64,000 nt of DNA from Halotia branconii CENA392 (GCF_029953635.1 NZ_CP124543.1:4009455-4073454); one strand, 5' to 3'. Shown: positions 42,520-52,155, counted from the stretch's first letter. A program made the numbers and translations. Notes: generated by a model not told the origin, from the letters alone.

Positions 42520-43011
42520 CATTTCGTAACATCCCCCCATTGTCACACTCAACAAAGTTCGGTTATCTCGCTAGTTGAAAGCAACTGTAGAAGAGGTTTT
42601 GCCGTCACTATAGAAATAGTTGGATTTATTAAGGGACTTGAAAATAAAATTTGGCAAGTAGACAATTTTGCATTATAATTTAGAGCCTTCTACAGGCTGC
42701 TTTACTATTTGCCTAATTTGTCTTACTATAAGAAAAGTAGAACTCATATCGACTTCGGATTTTATCGTTACTACTAACGAGTAAGGATAGGTAAAGTAAA
42801 TAACTCTCAAAAATAAACCAGCGTGCTTTTAAAAGATTAAAAAATTTAGAGAGGGTAGGGGAACCTATCTCAGGGACGCAGCTTCTTAAAACGGACGTAC
42901 AAACAAATCGCTTTTGGTAGCGCCTGAGTTCCGTGATAGATGTACTACCTTTTTCATTCACTTAGTTATTAAATATTCATTGTGTTTACGGAGTAGAGGA
43001 TAAACGCAGCA
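42520..43011 (+). promoter_or_regulatory. Intergenic region upstream of the sigma factor gene
   Basis: A 492-base gap with no supported gene. It should carry the sigma factor promoter(s) and a long leader. No terminator for the HerA-like gene is obvious and no riboswitch-like fold was recognised. Confidence 0.4.
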
Positions 43012-43995
43012 ATGCCTACTGTCAACACCCAAAGCGAAAACTTGAACACCAAATTTACAGCCGATATGGTGCGAACCTATCTGCGGGAAATTGGTCGTGT
43101 GCCATTGCTAACTCGTGAGCAAGAAATTGTTTTTGGCAAGCAAGTACAACAAATGATGAAGCTTGTGGATGCTAAAGACGAATTAGCGAAAAAACTGGAT
43201 CGTGAACCAACTTTAGTTGAGTGGTCTGAACTTGTTCAGCAATCAGAAACTGAGGTAAAACAGACAGTTGCTCAAGGTAAACGAGCCAAGCAAAAAATGA
43301 TTGAAGCGAATCTCCGCTTGGTAGTGGCGATCGCCAAAAAATATCAAAAGCGGAATATGGAGTTTCTGGATCTGATCCAAGAAGGAACTTTAGGATTAGA
43401 AAGGGGTGTAGAGAAATTTGATCCTATGAGGGGTTATAAGTTCTCGACCTACGCTTACTGGTGGATTCGCCAAGCAATCACACGAGCGATCGCTCAGCAA
43501 GGTCGGACTATTCGCTTACCAATTCACATTACCGAAAAACTGAATAAAATCAAAAAAGTGCAGCGAGAACTAGCTCAAACCTTGGGGCGATCGCCTTCTC
43601 CTGTGGAAATTGCCAAAGAATTAGAGTTAGAACCAGCTCAGATTCGTGAGTATCTCAACATGGCACGTCAACCAGTGTCTTTGGATGTGAAAGTTGGCGA
43701 TAACCAAGACACTGAACTGCAAGAAATGCTGGAAGATGACAGTCCATCACCAGAGTATTACACTACTCAAGAGTTCTTGCGCCAAGACTTAAACACTCTG
43801 TTGGCAGAACTAACTCCCCAACAACGAGAAGTCGTCGCCTTGCGCTTTGGTTTAGAAGACGGTAACGAGATGTCACTGGCAAAAGTAGGTGAGCGACTGA
43901 ATCTCAGCCGTGAGCGCGTCCGCCAGCTAGAACACCAAGCTCTTGCTCATCTGCGTCGCCGTCGCGCTAACGTCAAAGAGTATGTTGCTAGCTAA
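43012..43995 (+). CDS. Group 2 sigma-70 factor (SigB/SigD-like)
   Basis: A 327-residue RNA polymerase sigma factor. Region 1.2 is DMVRTYLREIGRVPLLTREQE, region 2 MIEANLRLVVAIAKKYQKRNMEFLDLIQEGTLGL...KFSTYAYWWIRQAITRAIAQQGRTIRLP, region 3 HITEKLNKIKKVQREL, and region 4 LTPQQREVVALRFGLEDG...LNLSRERVRQLEHQALAHLRRR. It lacks the long region 1.1 of the primary sigma, so it is an alternative group 2 factor used under stress or starvation. Nostoc has several (SigB, SigB2, SigD), which cannot be separated by eye. A strong terminator follows. Confidence 0.93.
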   Translation: MPTVNTQSENLNTKFTADMVRTYLREIGRVPLLTREQEIVFGKQVQQMMKLVDAKDELAKKLDREPTLVEWSELVQQSETEVKQTVAQGKRAKQKMIEANLRLVVAIAKKYQKRNMEFLDLIQEGTLGLERGVEKFDPMRGYKFSTYAYWWIRQAITRAIAQQGRTIRLPIHITEKLNKIKKVQRELAQTLGRSPSPVEIAKELELEPAQIREYLNMARQPVSLDVKVGDNQDTELQEMLEDDSPSPEYYTTQEFLRQDLNTLLAELTPQQREVVALRFGLEDGNEMSLAKVGERLNLSRERVRQLEHQALAHLRRRRANVKEYVAS

Positions 43996-44022
43996 AAACA
44001 GATAGCTTTTAGTTAGGTGACG

Positions 44023-44052
44023 CGCCTCCTGAGTACAGGGGGCGATTTTTTT
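44023..44052 (+). terminator. Rho-independent terminator of the sigma gene
   Basis: CGCCTCC and GGGGGCG form a G+C-rich stem directly followed by ATTTTTTTT, 28 bases after the stop. Confidence 0.85.
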
Positions 44053-44884
44053 TGCCTATGTCCTACATTCCGCCTCAATACTGTTCGGTTAACAAACTGA
44101 TCTGTTGAGGCAAGCAGGGGAGGCAGTGCGGTCTTGGGGGTTCTCCCCAGGAGCAACTGCCGTGGAGCAGGGGGAGAAGAGAAGCAGGGGAAGAGAAGAA
44201 TTATTCAACAATGACCCTTTTCCTCCTCTGCTTGCCCAAATGTATCAACTTTAAAGTGAAACGGTATTAGAACTGGCACACGGGGTATTTTTGACGCATT
44301 AATTAAATGGTACGTTTATCGTGGCTCAAATTCAAAGTCAAGAGACTCAAAACCCTTACGGTTGCTTCGCTTTGTGTCTTTGTGCCTTAGTGGTGAAAAA
44401 TCTTGAACTACAGAGACGAGGGCAGCCGTGTGGTGAGGCAGCGCGGTCTTGGGGGTTTCCTCCATGAGCGACTGCCGAAAGGGTTTACCGACTTGAACGG
44501 ACTGCCCGCACCAAGACGCAAAGAGAAAAATAATCAAAACTAATTCGGAATGAAATACGCTCTGTTGTAGCTCTCTAAATAATCCTAAAAATGTGAATTT
44601 TAAATTCTATAAAATGTCAAAAGCACGATATCCAACAATTTATGAAAATGTTTAACTTTGGATTTACATCACCCAATCGGGTGAATCTATGGGGTGAAGA
44701 AAGAATGTATGAATTAATGATAGGGTATGACTATCGTCAAAAATTAAACAAAAGCTTCCTTTTACGCTAGTTTTTTATTTTAAACAATATATCAAACCTT
44801 TGATGGAGCCTTGATCATAGATAGTTGTTTATGGTTTAAGTGAGTCGCAGAGGAAATAGTTAGTTTTTTAACAGGAGAAATCGG
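44053..44884. other. Repeat-rich non-coding region
   Basis: Two copies of a GGCAG(T/C)GCGGTCTTGGGGG element lie at about 44121-44165 and 44436-44480, with G-rich runs at 44105-44210 and a TTTGTGTCTTTGTGCCTTAG element near 44370. No gene supported. The last 120 bases are A+T rich and probably include the promoter of the following gene. Confidence 0.55.
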
Positions 44885-45667
44885 GTGCTTAACAACATTG
44901 CTAAATTCTTTCCCCCGCGTCGGTTACAAATTCCCTTCCTTAGCTTACTTATCGCCCTTGGTGCTGTAGGTGAGCAAACAAAACCAGTTCTGAGTAATCA
45001 AGTAGATCCAGAGTTAGAACCCACATCAATAGCGTTATCTGAAGATTTTTCACTATCAACTGATACGAATTATCAAAGTAGCTATCAGCCTTCTGTATTG
45101 TCAAAGCTGAGAGAAATTCGAGACCAGAGAAGTCAAGTCTATTCTCAACAATATTCTGAGTTACCATCCTCTGTAACTTTGTCAGAGAAAAATGACAAAA
45201 TATCATCTACAACAACAGTGCAGACTATCGAGACTCGAAAAGCTGCAAAAGAAACAGAAATGATGCCAAGAGCGAATTTCCCTAAAAAAGATGGAATTTA
45301 TCTCTATGGTCAATCGCCAAAACCAAATCAGTTGGGACAAGGGTATGTTTTATTTCAGAAGCAGCAAGACAAAGTAATAGGTGCTTTGTATATGCCTAAC
45401 TCTGAGTTTAGTTGCTTTCAAGGCACGCTTGATCGCTCAGGAGAGCTAGCAATGACAGTTAACAGTTCGCCAGATGAAGATAGTTTGACTCAAGTAGCTA
45501 CATCCAACGGTATACCTAGGATTAATGGAGATGAGCCTATTACTTATGCTTATTCGGTAGCACTGCAAGACTATCATCAATTAAAGTCGATTAGTGTTAA
45601 CGATCGCCGCATGTTGCAGATGTGTAATCAATCTTCTACAGGTCTCTACACAAAACTAGTTAAATAA
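44885..45667 (+). CDS. Exported protein of unknown function
   Basis: A 260-residue product starting at GTG 44885 with AACAGGAGAAATC directly before it. Residues about 1-38 resemble a Sec signal (basic FPPRRLQ, hydrophobic FLSLLIALGAVG, then small residues). The middle is Ser/Thr-rich and probably unstructured (about 40-135). The C-terminal half looks folded: DGIYLYGQSPKPNQLGQGYVLFQKQQDKVIGALYMPNSEFSCFQGTLD, then YAYSVALQDYHQLKSI and CNQSSTGLYTKLVK. Two Cys could form a disulfide. No family was named with confidence. Confidence 0.75.
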   Translation: MLNNIAKFFPPRRLQIPFLSLLIALGAVGEQTKPVLSNQVDPELEPTSIALSEDFSLSTDTNYQSSYQPSVLSKLREIRDQRSQVYSQQYSELPSSVTLSEKNDKISSTTTVQTIETRKAAKETEMMPRANFPKKDGIYLYGQSPKPNQLGQGYVLFQKQQDKVIGALYMPNSEFSCFQGTLDRSGELAMTVNSSPDEDSLTQVATSNGIPRINGDEPITYAYSVALQDYHQLKSISVNDRRMLQMCNQSSTGLYTKLVK

Positions 45668-45681
45668 TGAAAAATTCCAGA

Positions 45682-45727
45682 TTTTAATCAACAATGAATT
45701 GTTTTTAAACTTCATTGTTGATTAAAA
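45682..45727. terminator. Bidirectional hairpin terminator
   Basis: A perfect 17-bp inverted repeat (TTTTAATCAACAATGAA and its complement) around a 12-base loop, ending in A and T runs. It lies between the convergent exported-protein gene and cobO. Confidence 0.88.
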
Positions 45728-45758
45728 GCTAGTATTCAGTAAAAACTGACAACTAACA

Positions 45759-46445
45759 TTAATACTCAATTCCTGGTTGCGCCTTAACGCCTTGATCGCG
45801 GAAAGGATGCTTAATTAGCGTCATTTCGGTTACTAAGTCAGCTCGCTCAATTAAAGCCGCTGGTGCGCCTCTACCTGTAAGAATAACGTGTTTATGAGGC
45901 GGTTTTTTTGCTAACCCATCTAAAACTTCATCTATTTGTAAATAACCCAGCTTGAAAGCAATATTAATTTCATCCAGTAGCACTACATGAAAATCTGGGT
46001 TGAAGATGTATTCTAAAGATTTTTCCCAAGCGGCGCTGGCTTTATCGAGATCGCGATCGCGGTCTTGAGTTTCCCAGGTAAAACCTTCACCCATAGCGTG
46101 AAACTCTAACTGGTTTTCCCAATGACTGAAAACGGCTTTCTCCGCAGGTTCCCAGCCTCCTTTGATAAATTGGACGATCGCCACTCTATAGCCATGACCA
46201 AGCGATCGTAACACCATACCTAAAGCCGCAGTAGTTTTACCTTTACCGTTGCCAGTATTAACAATAATTAACCCTTTTTCTGGCACAGCTTGTGCTATGC
46301 GCCGTTCTTGCACTTCTTTACGGCGCTGCATTTTCTGGCGGTACTGTTCATCAGTTAACTCAGGTAAATTTGAGGACATTACTTCGTCAATTAAGCGCTC
46401 AATTTCTTTATCTGAGTTTAACTCTTCTGGTGTATCGCTTTTCAT
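45759..46445 (-). CDS. cobO: Corrinoid adenosyltransferase
   Basis: Cob(I)yrinic acid a,c-diamide adenosyltransferase (CobO/BtuR type), which adds the 5'-deoxyadenosyl group from ATP in B12 synthesis or salvage. 228 residues from the ATG at 46445 (MKSDTPEELNSD). An ATG nine codons upstream is less likely. Landmarks are P-loop NTGNGKGKTTAALGMVLRSL at about 61-80, VQFIKGGW, EFHAMGEGFTWET, VVLLDEINIAFKLGYL and HVILTGRGAPAALIERADLVTEM. No cobalamin riboswitch was seen upstream. Confidence 0.95.
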   Translation of the reverse strand: MKSDTPEELNSDKEIERLIDEVMSSNLPELTDEQYRQKMQRRKEVQERRIAQAVPEKGLIIVNTGNGKGKTTAALGMVLRSLGHGYRVAIVQFIKGGWEPAEKAVFSHWENQLEFHAMGEGFTWETQDRDRDLDKASAAWEKSLEYIFNPDFHVVLLDEINIAFKLGYLQIDEVLDGLAKKPPHKHVILTGRGAPAALIERADLVTEMTLIKHPFRDQGVKAQPGIEY

Positions 46446-47212
46446 CAAACTTGCCTGAAAATACTGCTGCAATTAATAAAATTACCTAACTTGACTGAGA
46501 TAGTGTTATCAAACGTGTCTAGTCAGTTGAGACTCAAAAATTGATATTTAATTAATTTAATTAATATATTTATTCAATAAATATGCAACAACATACGATA
46601 CAAAAATAGAATCTTTAGCTTGATATAATTTTTGCTATTTGGAAGCAAAAGTCAAGTTGCTTTGCTTTAATTAAAAATTGTAACTGCTATCTAGTAAATG
46701 CTACGCGTAGATTAAGCGCACTCTTTCTATTGTATTTAATATCATATTTCCAAAAGATTTAAAGTGACATTCTACTATCTTATCAATAACGAATTTGGCT
46801 TTGATTTCTGAATTGCTGTTATTGAGATTTTGACGATATGTGTAAGGCGCACCTAGACGCTGACACTCTGTGCTACCACTTTAACTATGAAACTAAATAA
46901 TATATAGTAATCCGGTTTGATTCGGTGAATTTATTTGTGTATGTAGGAAACAGGAAACAGGAAACAGGGAACAGTTAACGAGGGATAGATATGTACTGAA
47001 TCGTGTTCAAAAATCAAATAGGAGTCCTATATAAGTTTTTCAGATTATTTTGTAATTTATTTAAATTAAGATAACCACTTAAATGATTACTAAACTTTAA
47101 TGTTGTATTTACGTCTTATTTACCTTCTGTTATACAACCAAAGATATATTGCAATCGCTAAGTTTTACTGAACTTCTAAAACTTTGCACAAACAATTGCA
47201 GTTTTTTAACAA
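46446..47212. other. Intergenic region between cobO and nucA
   Basis: About 770 bases, A+T rich, with GGAAACAGGAAACAGG tandem units at 46946-46972. It should hold the divergent promoters of cobO and nucA. No gene, riboswitch or RNA was identified. Confidence 0.4.
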
Positions 47213-48052
47213 ATGAAAAAGTCTAAAATTTTCAGGGTTCTACCTATTGCTGCTGGTACAGCAATATTTTTCACTCTGTTTAATTATCTACAAACAACTG
47301 CCCAAACTTCAAGTGTTCATTTAAGAATGGGAAATCCCAGTAATGCCGGGAGTAGTTACAGCAATCGGTTATTGAGCAAATCTCAGTATGCAGTGTCTTA
47401 CAATTGCTATAGAGGAACACCTAATTGGGTTAGTTGGCAATTAAACAGATCATGGCTAGGAAGCGCACCTCGCCAAGATGATTTTCGTCCAGACACTACA
47501 TTACCTTCAGGCTGTTATCGAGTCACTTCTTCCGATTATACTGGTAGCGGATTTGATAGGGGACATACAGCTCCTTCAGCAGATAGAACAAACACAGTGA
47601 CCAATAATTCTGCTACTTTTTTAATGACAAACATGATACCCCAAGCACCTGATAATAATCAGGGAGTATGGGCAAGTCTAGAAAGTTATTGTCGAGATTT
47701 GGTGAATAATCAAAACAAAGAACTTTATATTATTTCAGGTTCTTATGGTACTGGTGGTACAGGTTCAAATGGTTTCAAAACTACAATTGCTGGTGGTAAA
47801 GTTACTGTTCCGACAAGAACATGGAAAGTTATTGTAGTATTAAATTCATCAAATTCCAGTGCTAGTAGCGTCACTACTAACACAAGAGTAATTGCAGTCA
47901 ATATACCTAATACACAAGGTATCAGAAATGCGAATTGGAAAAACTACAGAGTTAGTGTTGATTCTATTGAAGCGAACACTGGTTACAATTTGCTCTCTAA
48001 TGTTTCTACATCTGTTCAAAGTACAATTGAAGCTAGAGTTGATACTTTGTAA
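47213..48052 (+). CDS. nucA: Secreted DNA/RNA non-specific endonuclease
   Basis: Sugar-nonspecific nuclease of the beta-beta-alpha-metal family, like Anabaena NucA. 279 residues. The N-terminal signal peptide is about residues 1-31 (MKKSKIFRVLPIAAGTAIFF... ending in TTAQT). The active-site motif DRGHTAPSADR at about 119-129 has the catalytic His and the conserved Arg, with metal-binding Asn in MTNMIPQAPDNNQGVWASLE downstream. TWKVIVVLN and a C-terminal helix complete the fold. The inhibitor gene nuiA lies convergently 143 bases downstream. Confidence 0.95.
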   Translation: MKKSKIFRVLPIAAGTAIFFTLFNYLQTTAQTSSVHLRMGNPSNAGSSYSNRLLSKSQYAVSYNCYRGTPNWVSWQLNRSWLGSAPRQDDFRPDTTLPSGCYRVTSSDYTGSGFDRGHTAPSADRTNTVTNNSATFLMTNMIPQAPDNNQGVWASLESYCRDLVNNQNKELYIISGSYGTGGTGSNGFKTTIAGGKVTVPTRTWKVIVVLNSSNSSASSVTTNTRVIAVNIPNTQGIRNANWKNYRVSVDSIEANTGYNLLSNVSTSVQSTIEARVDTL

Positions 48053-48072
48053 GACTTGTTAATGCAAACTAA

Positions 48073-48182
48073 AGCCTGTCCATATCAGCAGGGAACAGGG
48101 AACAGGATTGAAACTTTCTATATGGCTTTGTTCTTAAAGTTTGTACCTTATATATCTGCAATTTGCTGTATATAGACAGGCT
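48073..48182. repeat. Inverted repeat between nucA and nuiA
   Basis: AGCCTGTCCATATCAGCA at 48073 is complementary, with a few mismatches, to the sequence ending GACAGGCT at 48182. The 75-base loop contains GGGAACAGGGAACAGG units. It could terminate both convergent messages or be a dispersed element. Confidence 0.6.
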
Positions 48183-48195
48183 GATGATTGATTAA

Positions 48196-48597
48196 TTATG
48201 TTTCTACAACTTTTGTTGAAATTCCAGCTAAATCTCCAGATGGAGTTTTACCAACAATATAGACATCGATATTTGTGATACCAATGCGATAAACCTGAAT
48301 ATCAGTCAGGTTATTTTTTAATGTTTTGACGAGCGATTGAAATTTGGGTACATTTTGTTTTTGTGTTTCATCATACCATTCCTTTTCTTGAGCATGATTA
48401 CGAAAAAAATAATTTAGTTCTACTGTTTCAATTGATGTTTCTGGAGGATGTCCTGTTAACTGGAGAAGTTTTTGATTTGTCAAAGGTTCTTGAGCTTGAT
48501 TAGACCGCAAAAAAACTGCAAATGGATACTCTGATTCACTCATCATTAGTAAACCATTGGTAGCTTGATTGAGCTTTTCAGTAATTTCATTAGTCAT
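48196..48597 (-). CDS. nuiA: Nuclease A inhibitor NuiA-like protein
   Basis: A 133-residue acidic cytosolic protein of the NuiA family, which binds the active site of NucA and protects the cell from nuclease that fails to be exported. Recognised features are GLLMMSESEYPFAVFLRSNQAQEPLT, WYDETQKQNVPKFQSLVKTLKNNLTDIQVYRIG, and INIDVYIVGKTPSGDLAGISTKVVET, whose C-terminal stretch ends in the Thr-Lys-Val-Val-Glu-Thr tail that contacts the nuclease in known complexes. Its pairing with nucA supports the assignment. An A+T-rich promoter region lies upstream. Confidence 0.92.
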   Translation of the reverse strand: MTNEITEKLNQATNGLLMMSESEYPFAVFLRSNQAQEPLTNQKLLQLTGHPPETSIETVELNYFFRNHAQEKEWYDETQKQNVPKFQSLVKTLKNNLTDIQVYRIGITNIDVYIVGKTPSGDLAGISTKVVET

Positions 48598-48704
48598 AGA
48601 ATTATATAATTTATTTATATACGATACTTTTAATTTAGCATCATTATAATAACTTAATATTTATTATAATAAAAACTAGCGATCGCCTACTTTATTCTTA
48701 GAAT

Positions 48705-48890
48705 TTACTTGTCTTTGCTTTTTTTCTCATCTAGTGCTTTCTGGATAGCTTCTCTACAAAATTCAGGCGGGTCATCTTGTGATTTAACAGATTCTTTCAT
48801 TTCCTTAGTGACACGAAAATTTAATTGTTCAGTTAAATCTTTGCTAGGCGGATTATTGAAATTTTCTGGTCTACCTTTGCGTTCCGACAT
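48705..48890 (-). CDS. Small ribbon-helix-helix-like protein
   Basis: A 61-residue basic/acidic product: MSERKGRPENFNNPPSK, then LTEQLNFRVTKEMKESVKSQDDPPEFCREAIQKALDEKK. A short strand (LNFRVT) followed by two helices is the arrangement of ribbon-helix-helix DNA-binding antitoxins and plasmid copy-number regulators. No toxin gene is recognisable next to it. The ATG at 48890 is preceded by A+T-rich DNA without a strong ribosome site. Real gene likely, function inferred. Confidence 0.65.
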   Translation of the reverse strand: MSERKGRPENFNNPPSKDLTEQLNFRVTKEMKESVKSQDDPPEFCREAIQKALDEKKSKDK

Positions 48891-48947
48891 TTATTTAGAA
48901 AAATAAATATAAGTTGAAATCGATGTTAACATCGGGATAGAGTTTAA

Positions 48948-48989
48948 ATCGGTAGGTAATACAGCCTGAGAAACTTGTTACCTACCGAT
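48948..48989. promoter_or_regulatory. Perfect 12-bp inverted repeat
   Basis: ATCGGTAGGTAA and TTACCTACCGAT with an 18-base spacer, 30 bases upstream of the gene at 49020 and 57 bases upstream of the divergent small gene at 48705-48890. A second small palindrome (GATGTTAACATC) lies at 48922-48933. It could be an operator, possibly for the ribbon-helix-helix-like protein, or a leader hairpin. Confidence 0.55.
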
Positions 48990-49019
48990 ACCACTTTTAT
49001 CAAGAGGTAACTCTATTTT

Positions 49020-49400
49020 ATGTTCACGAGAACCGAACTGGAACTGTTGACAATCCAACAGTTAAGAATTTTATGTAATCGCTATGGATTACGCCCTACT
49101 GGAAACTCAGGTTACAAGGATTCGTACATTACTACCCTGATGGCATTTTCGGTATTAGCTCTCAAGCAGTTAGAAGATAATAAAGGGTTGAGATTACCAT
49201 CATTCGGTAGTTTACAGGCTATGAATATAGCCTTAGACGAGATGAACACCCCTACTGACGAACAAATAGCACTGATTAGAATATCTTTGGAAGGTAGGCG
49301 TATGAATTATCCAGATAGGTACGACCAAGAGAAGTTGTTAGCCATTTATAAAGCTAAATTAGCCCTGGAACAAGTGATTAACTTATTAGAGGTTCACTAA
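49020..49400 (+). CDS. Hypothetical protein with SAP-like N-terminus
   Basis: A 126-residue protein. The first 40 residues (LELLTIQQLRILCNRYGLRPTGNSGYKDSYITTLM) follow the SAP helix-turn-helix pattern 'L-T-x-x-x-L-R-x-x-C-x-x-x-G-L-x-x-x-G', known for DNA binding. The rest is helical with no motif. GAGG (CAAGAGGTAACTC) lies about 11 bases before the start. A strong terminator follows. Divergent from the ribbon-helix-helix-like gene across a palindrome-rich region. Confidence 0.75.
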   Translation: MFTRTELELLTIQQLRILCNRYGLRPTGNSGYKDSYITTLMAFSVLALKQLEDNKGLRLPSFGSLQAMNIALDEMNTPTDEQIALIRISLEGRRMNYPDRYDQEKLLAIYKAKLALEQVINLLEVH

Positions 49401-49419
49401 TCAATTTTTAATCTGTATT

Positions 49420-49447
49420 AAGGGAGTTTGACCACTCCCTTGTTTTT
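49420..49447 (+). terminator. Rho-independent terminator
   Basis: AAGGGAGT / ACTCCCTT with a 6-base loop and GTTTTTT directly after, 20 bases beyond the stop. Confidence 0.88.
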
Positions 49448-49498
49448 TCAGCTGAAGTTAATTATGAAACCCTGATACCAAGTCTAGCTGTTCCCTGC

Positions 49499-49592
49499 GG
49501 GTGAACGAAATTTTGTGTGGGATTTCTAGCTAAGTATCCAAAAAATTATCCTCCACACTCCCCACACTCCCCACACCTTTTTTCGCTCACCC
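49499..49592. repeat. MITE-like inverted repeat
   Basis: GGGTGAACGAAATTTTGTGT-type left arm (49499-49522) and a complementary right arm (49568-49592), about 24 bp with few mismatches, around a loop including CCACACTCC tandem units. GTTCCCTGC flanks both sides (about 49490 and 49595) as a direct repeat, possibly an insertion footprint. Confidence 0.65.
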
Positions 49593-49646
49593 AGTTCCCT
49601 GCTATAACATTGTATTCGGGCGTGTTTACTATTCGGGAGTCTAAAA

Positions 49647-50822
49647 ATGTCAAAACAGCTGGGTCAAAAAATTGCACCCATACCGATGTCAACTGATATC
49701 GGGGTGGTGGATTTGATTGATAATTACTTCACTGCTTATAATTCGGCGCGGTTACGAGAAATCTGCCAACTATTAAGTCGTGATGTACTCACAGCAGACG
49801 TTACCGTGGGAGTTAGTCTTTCCGGTGCGATGACACCAGCCGGCTTTGGGGTTTCTGCGCTTGCACCCTTAATTCGTAATGGTTTTATTGATTGGATGAT
49901 TAGCACTGGCGCTAATCTTTATCATGATATGCATTATGGCTTGGGTTTTGAATTGTTTGCTGGTAATCCGTTTTTGGATGATGTGAAACTGCGTCAACAA
50001 GGCACTATCCGCATTTATGACATTATCTTTGGCTATGATGTGCTGCTAGAAACTGATGCTTTCATCCGTAAGATTTTGCAAGCAGAACCGTTTCAAAAGC
50101 GCATGGGAACCGCCGAATTTCATTATTTACTTGGTAAGTATGTCCGGGAAGTAGAAAAGCAATTGGGAGTAAAGCATTCTTGTTTGCTGGCTACAGCTTA
50201 CGAATATGGTGTACCCATTTATACTTCTTCTCCTGGAGATAGTTCCATTGGCATGAACGTGGCAGCTTTGGCCTTAGAAGGTTCCCAGTTAATTTTAGAT
50301 CCTGCAATTGACGTAAATGAGACAGCTGCGATCGCATATTCGGCGCGAGAATCAGCAGGTAAAAGCGCCGCTGTAATCATCGGCGGTGGTAGCCCGAAGA
50401 ACTTTTTATTACAAACCCAACCGCAAATTCACGAGGTTTTAGGACTAGAAGAACGCGGACATGATTACTTTATCCAGTTTACCGATGCTCGTCCAGATAC
50501 AGGCGGTTTGTCAGGGGCAACTCCCTCAGAAGCCGTTAGCTGGGGTAAAATTGACCCGGAAGAGTTACCCAGCACAATTGTTTGCTATACCGATAGCACG
50601 ATCGCTTTACCATTGGTGACAGCATACGTGATCAAACAGTGCCAGCCCCGGACTTTGAAGCGATTGTATGATCGACGAGAAACAATGTTTGACAAATTAC
50701 AAAAAGATTATTTAGCAGCCAAAACCCAACCATTAGATCAAGTTCCTGCGGCTGTAGCCGATAGTGCATCCCAACAAGCAGCTACTTATCCTTGCGGTAG
50801 AATGATTCCTAATACTCCTTAA
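49647..50822 (+). CDS. Deoxyhypusine synthase-like protein
   Basis: A 391-residue member of the deoxyhypusine synthase fold family. Features: [65 protein letters not shown], and [32 protein letters not shown], including the catalytic-Lys-type region GGSPKN. Bacteria lack eIF5A, so cyanobacterial members probably transfer the aminobutyl group of spermidine to other amines, for instance in homospermidine synthesis. That role is known for related enzymes but not shown here. Monocistronic. Confidence 0.88.
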   Translation: MSKQLGQKIAPIPMSTDIGVVDLIDNYFTAYNSARLREICQLLSRDVLTADVTVGVSLSGAMTPAGFGVSALAPLIRNGFIDWMISTGANLYHDMHYGLGFELFAGNPFLDDVKLRQQGTIRIYDIIFGYDVLLETDAFIRKILQAEPFQKRMGTAEFHYLLGKYVREVEKQLGVKHSCLLATAYEYGVPIYTSSPGDSSIGMNVAALALEGSQLILDPAIDVNETAAIAYSARESAGKSAAVIIGGGSPKNFLLQTQPQIHEVLGLEERGHDYFIQFTDARPDTGGLSGATPSEAVSWGKIDPEELPSTIVCYTDSTIALPLVTAYVIKQCQPRTLKRLYDRRETMFDKLQKDYLAAKTQPLDQVPAAVADSASQQAATYPCGRMIPNTP

Positions 50823-51597
50823 GCAAAATTGGGAATGGGGGAAACGAACAATAATGATTTCTCTCCTCCCTATTTAGATTGCGATCGCTTCATAACTAAA
50901 CATTGCCATATATCGCGATCGCTGCTCCCCAAATATATTTAGTGCCTTCAAAGGCTAAAAAGCAGATTAATTTTGGCAGAGTTTCTCATTAATCAGCATT
51001 TAAAAGCCTTAACGAAGGATCGCAAATTCTGTTAATTTAAGTAATTTCTCCTAATTTATAAATTGTCATAGCTTACGGCAAAGCTTGTACTTACGTAATT
51101 TGTAATTGACTTTAATCGGCTAGCTATGCCGTGAAAACAAGATTTTACCAAAGAAAAAGATTTTGTTTATTTGTATATTTTTTATCTTGACGCTGATAAC
51201 TTCATAAGTTAGAAAATAGGAATCTACGCAATATATTATACGTAGTTCTATCTATAACGTATAGCCTCTAGCTGTTCAACTCCGGCATAGAGAAATTTAA
51301 TTATGCACTGAGGCGGGAGTTTTTGACGAACGCTAGCTTTTGCCTGAGTAAAAAGCTAATCGGGAATTTATGTACATTCTCAATGGCGTGGAATGCACGT
51401 TTTTTGTAGGGATACACAGTTAGCTGTATGCCCAAATGTGTCGTATCTATGACACACCATAAGACTCACCTCAACTTGTCTTTTTCACTTGGGGATGTGT
51501 TGATTTTGGCTGACAGAAAACAGGGTTTTCATCTACTTGAAATTACTACACCATTCATTCCAGATTCATTTCCACCTTTACGTAAGGACAAAAATTG
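50823..51597. other. Intergenic region before the RTX gene
   Basis: 775 bases without a supported gene. Two GCGATCGC-type sites cluster at 50880-50925. The rest is A+T rich and includes the promoter of the following gene. Several short direct repeats, but no terminator or RNA was clearly seen. Confidence 0.4.
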
Positions 51598-52155
51598 ATG
51601 TCAGATATTTGGGAAAATGCCATAAATCTCACTCTCAATACCCCTTTGACAGGCACTTGGTCAGGTGCTGTCAACGACTATCAGTTTGCTGTAAACAATA
51701 CTTTTACTGGCATTGGACAAACAGCAACCACAGCCACAGGTGCAGATGTAGTTTACAAGTTCACTGCTCCCAGTGCAGGCACTTATTCCTTACGCGTCAA
51801 AGCCTCGACTTCTGCACCTGATATTGTGCTGTATGCCCTGAATAGCATACCAGCAACGACTCCCAGCACACCCATCAATATTAACTCTGCTAACGTCTTG
51901 GCAGGAGCTAATCGTAACAGTAGCAATAGCCAGCCAAGAGCGGAAGAGGTCTATAATCTCTCCTTAAGCGCCAATCAAACCATCTACTTAGTAGCGGATA
52001 TCGCCTCTGGCACTAGCACCTCTGGCTTTACAGTAGAAGTTAACCCAACGGTAACGGAAACAGAGTCCAACGATACACCTGCTACTGCCAACCCCTTGTT
52101 TTTTGGTATCGAAGGCTCAATTAACCAAATTGGAGACTTTGACTATTACAGCTTA
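51598..52155 (+). pseudogene. 5' part of an RTX/pre-peptidase-type gene, split by an IS
   Basis: N-terminal 186 residues of a secreted calcium-binding protein. ATG at 51598 with TAAGGA just upstream. The segment WENAINLTLNTPLTGTWSGAVNDYQFAVNNTFTG and TAPSAGTYSLRVKASTSAPDIVLYALN is a pre-peptidase C-terminal-like beta domain. A second begins at TETESNDTPATANPLFFGIEGSINQIGDFDYYSL and is cut by the IS. The frame runs on for 15 codons into the IS and stops. Removing the IS and one TTA joins residues DFDYYSL to GTPASGSRVFAF in frame, which matches the domain pattern. Confidence 0.88.

Noticed and set aside
46446..46700. Search for a cobalamin riboswitch upstream of cobO
   Set aside because: No B12-box-like sequence or plausible fold was recognised.
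47185..47203. TTGCACA followed by a second TTGCA near nucA, as a possible L box
   Set aside because: Spacing is five bases and the second copy is incomplete; the downstream gene is not an antenna gene.
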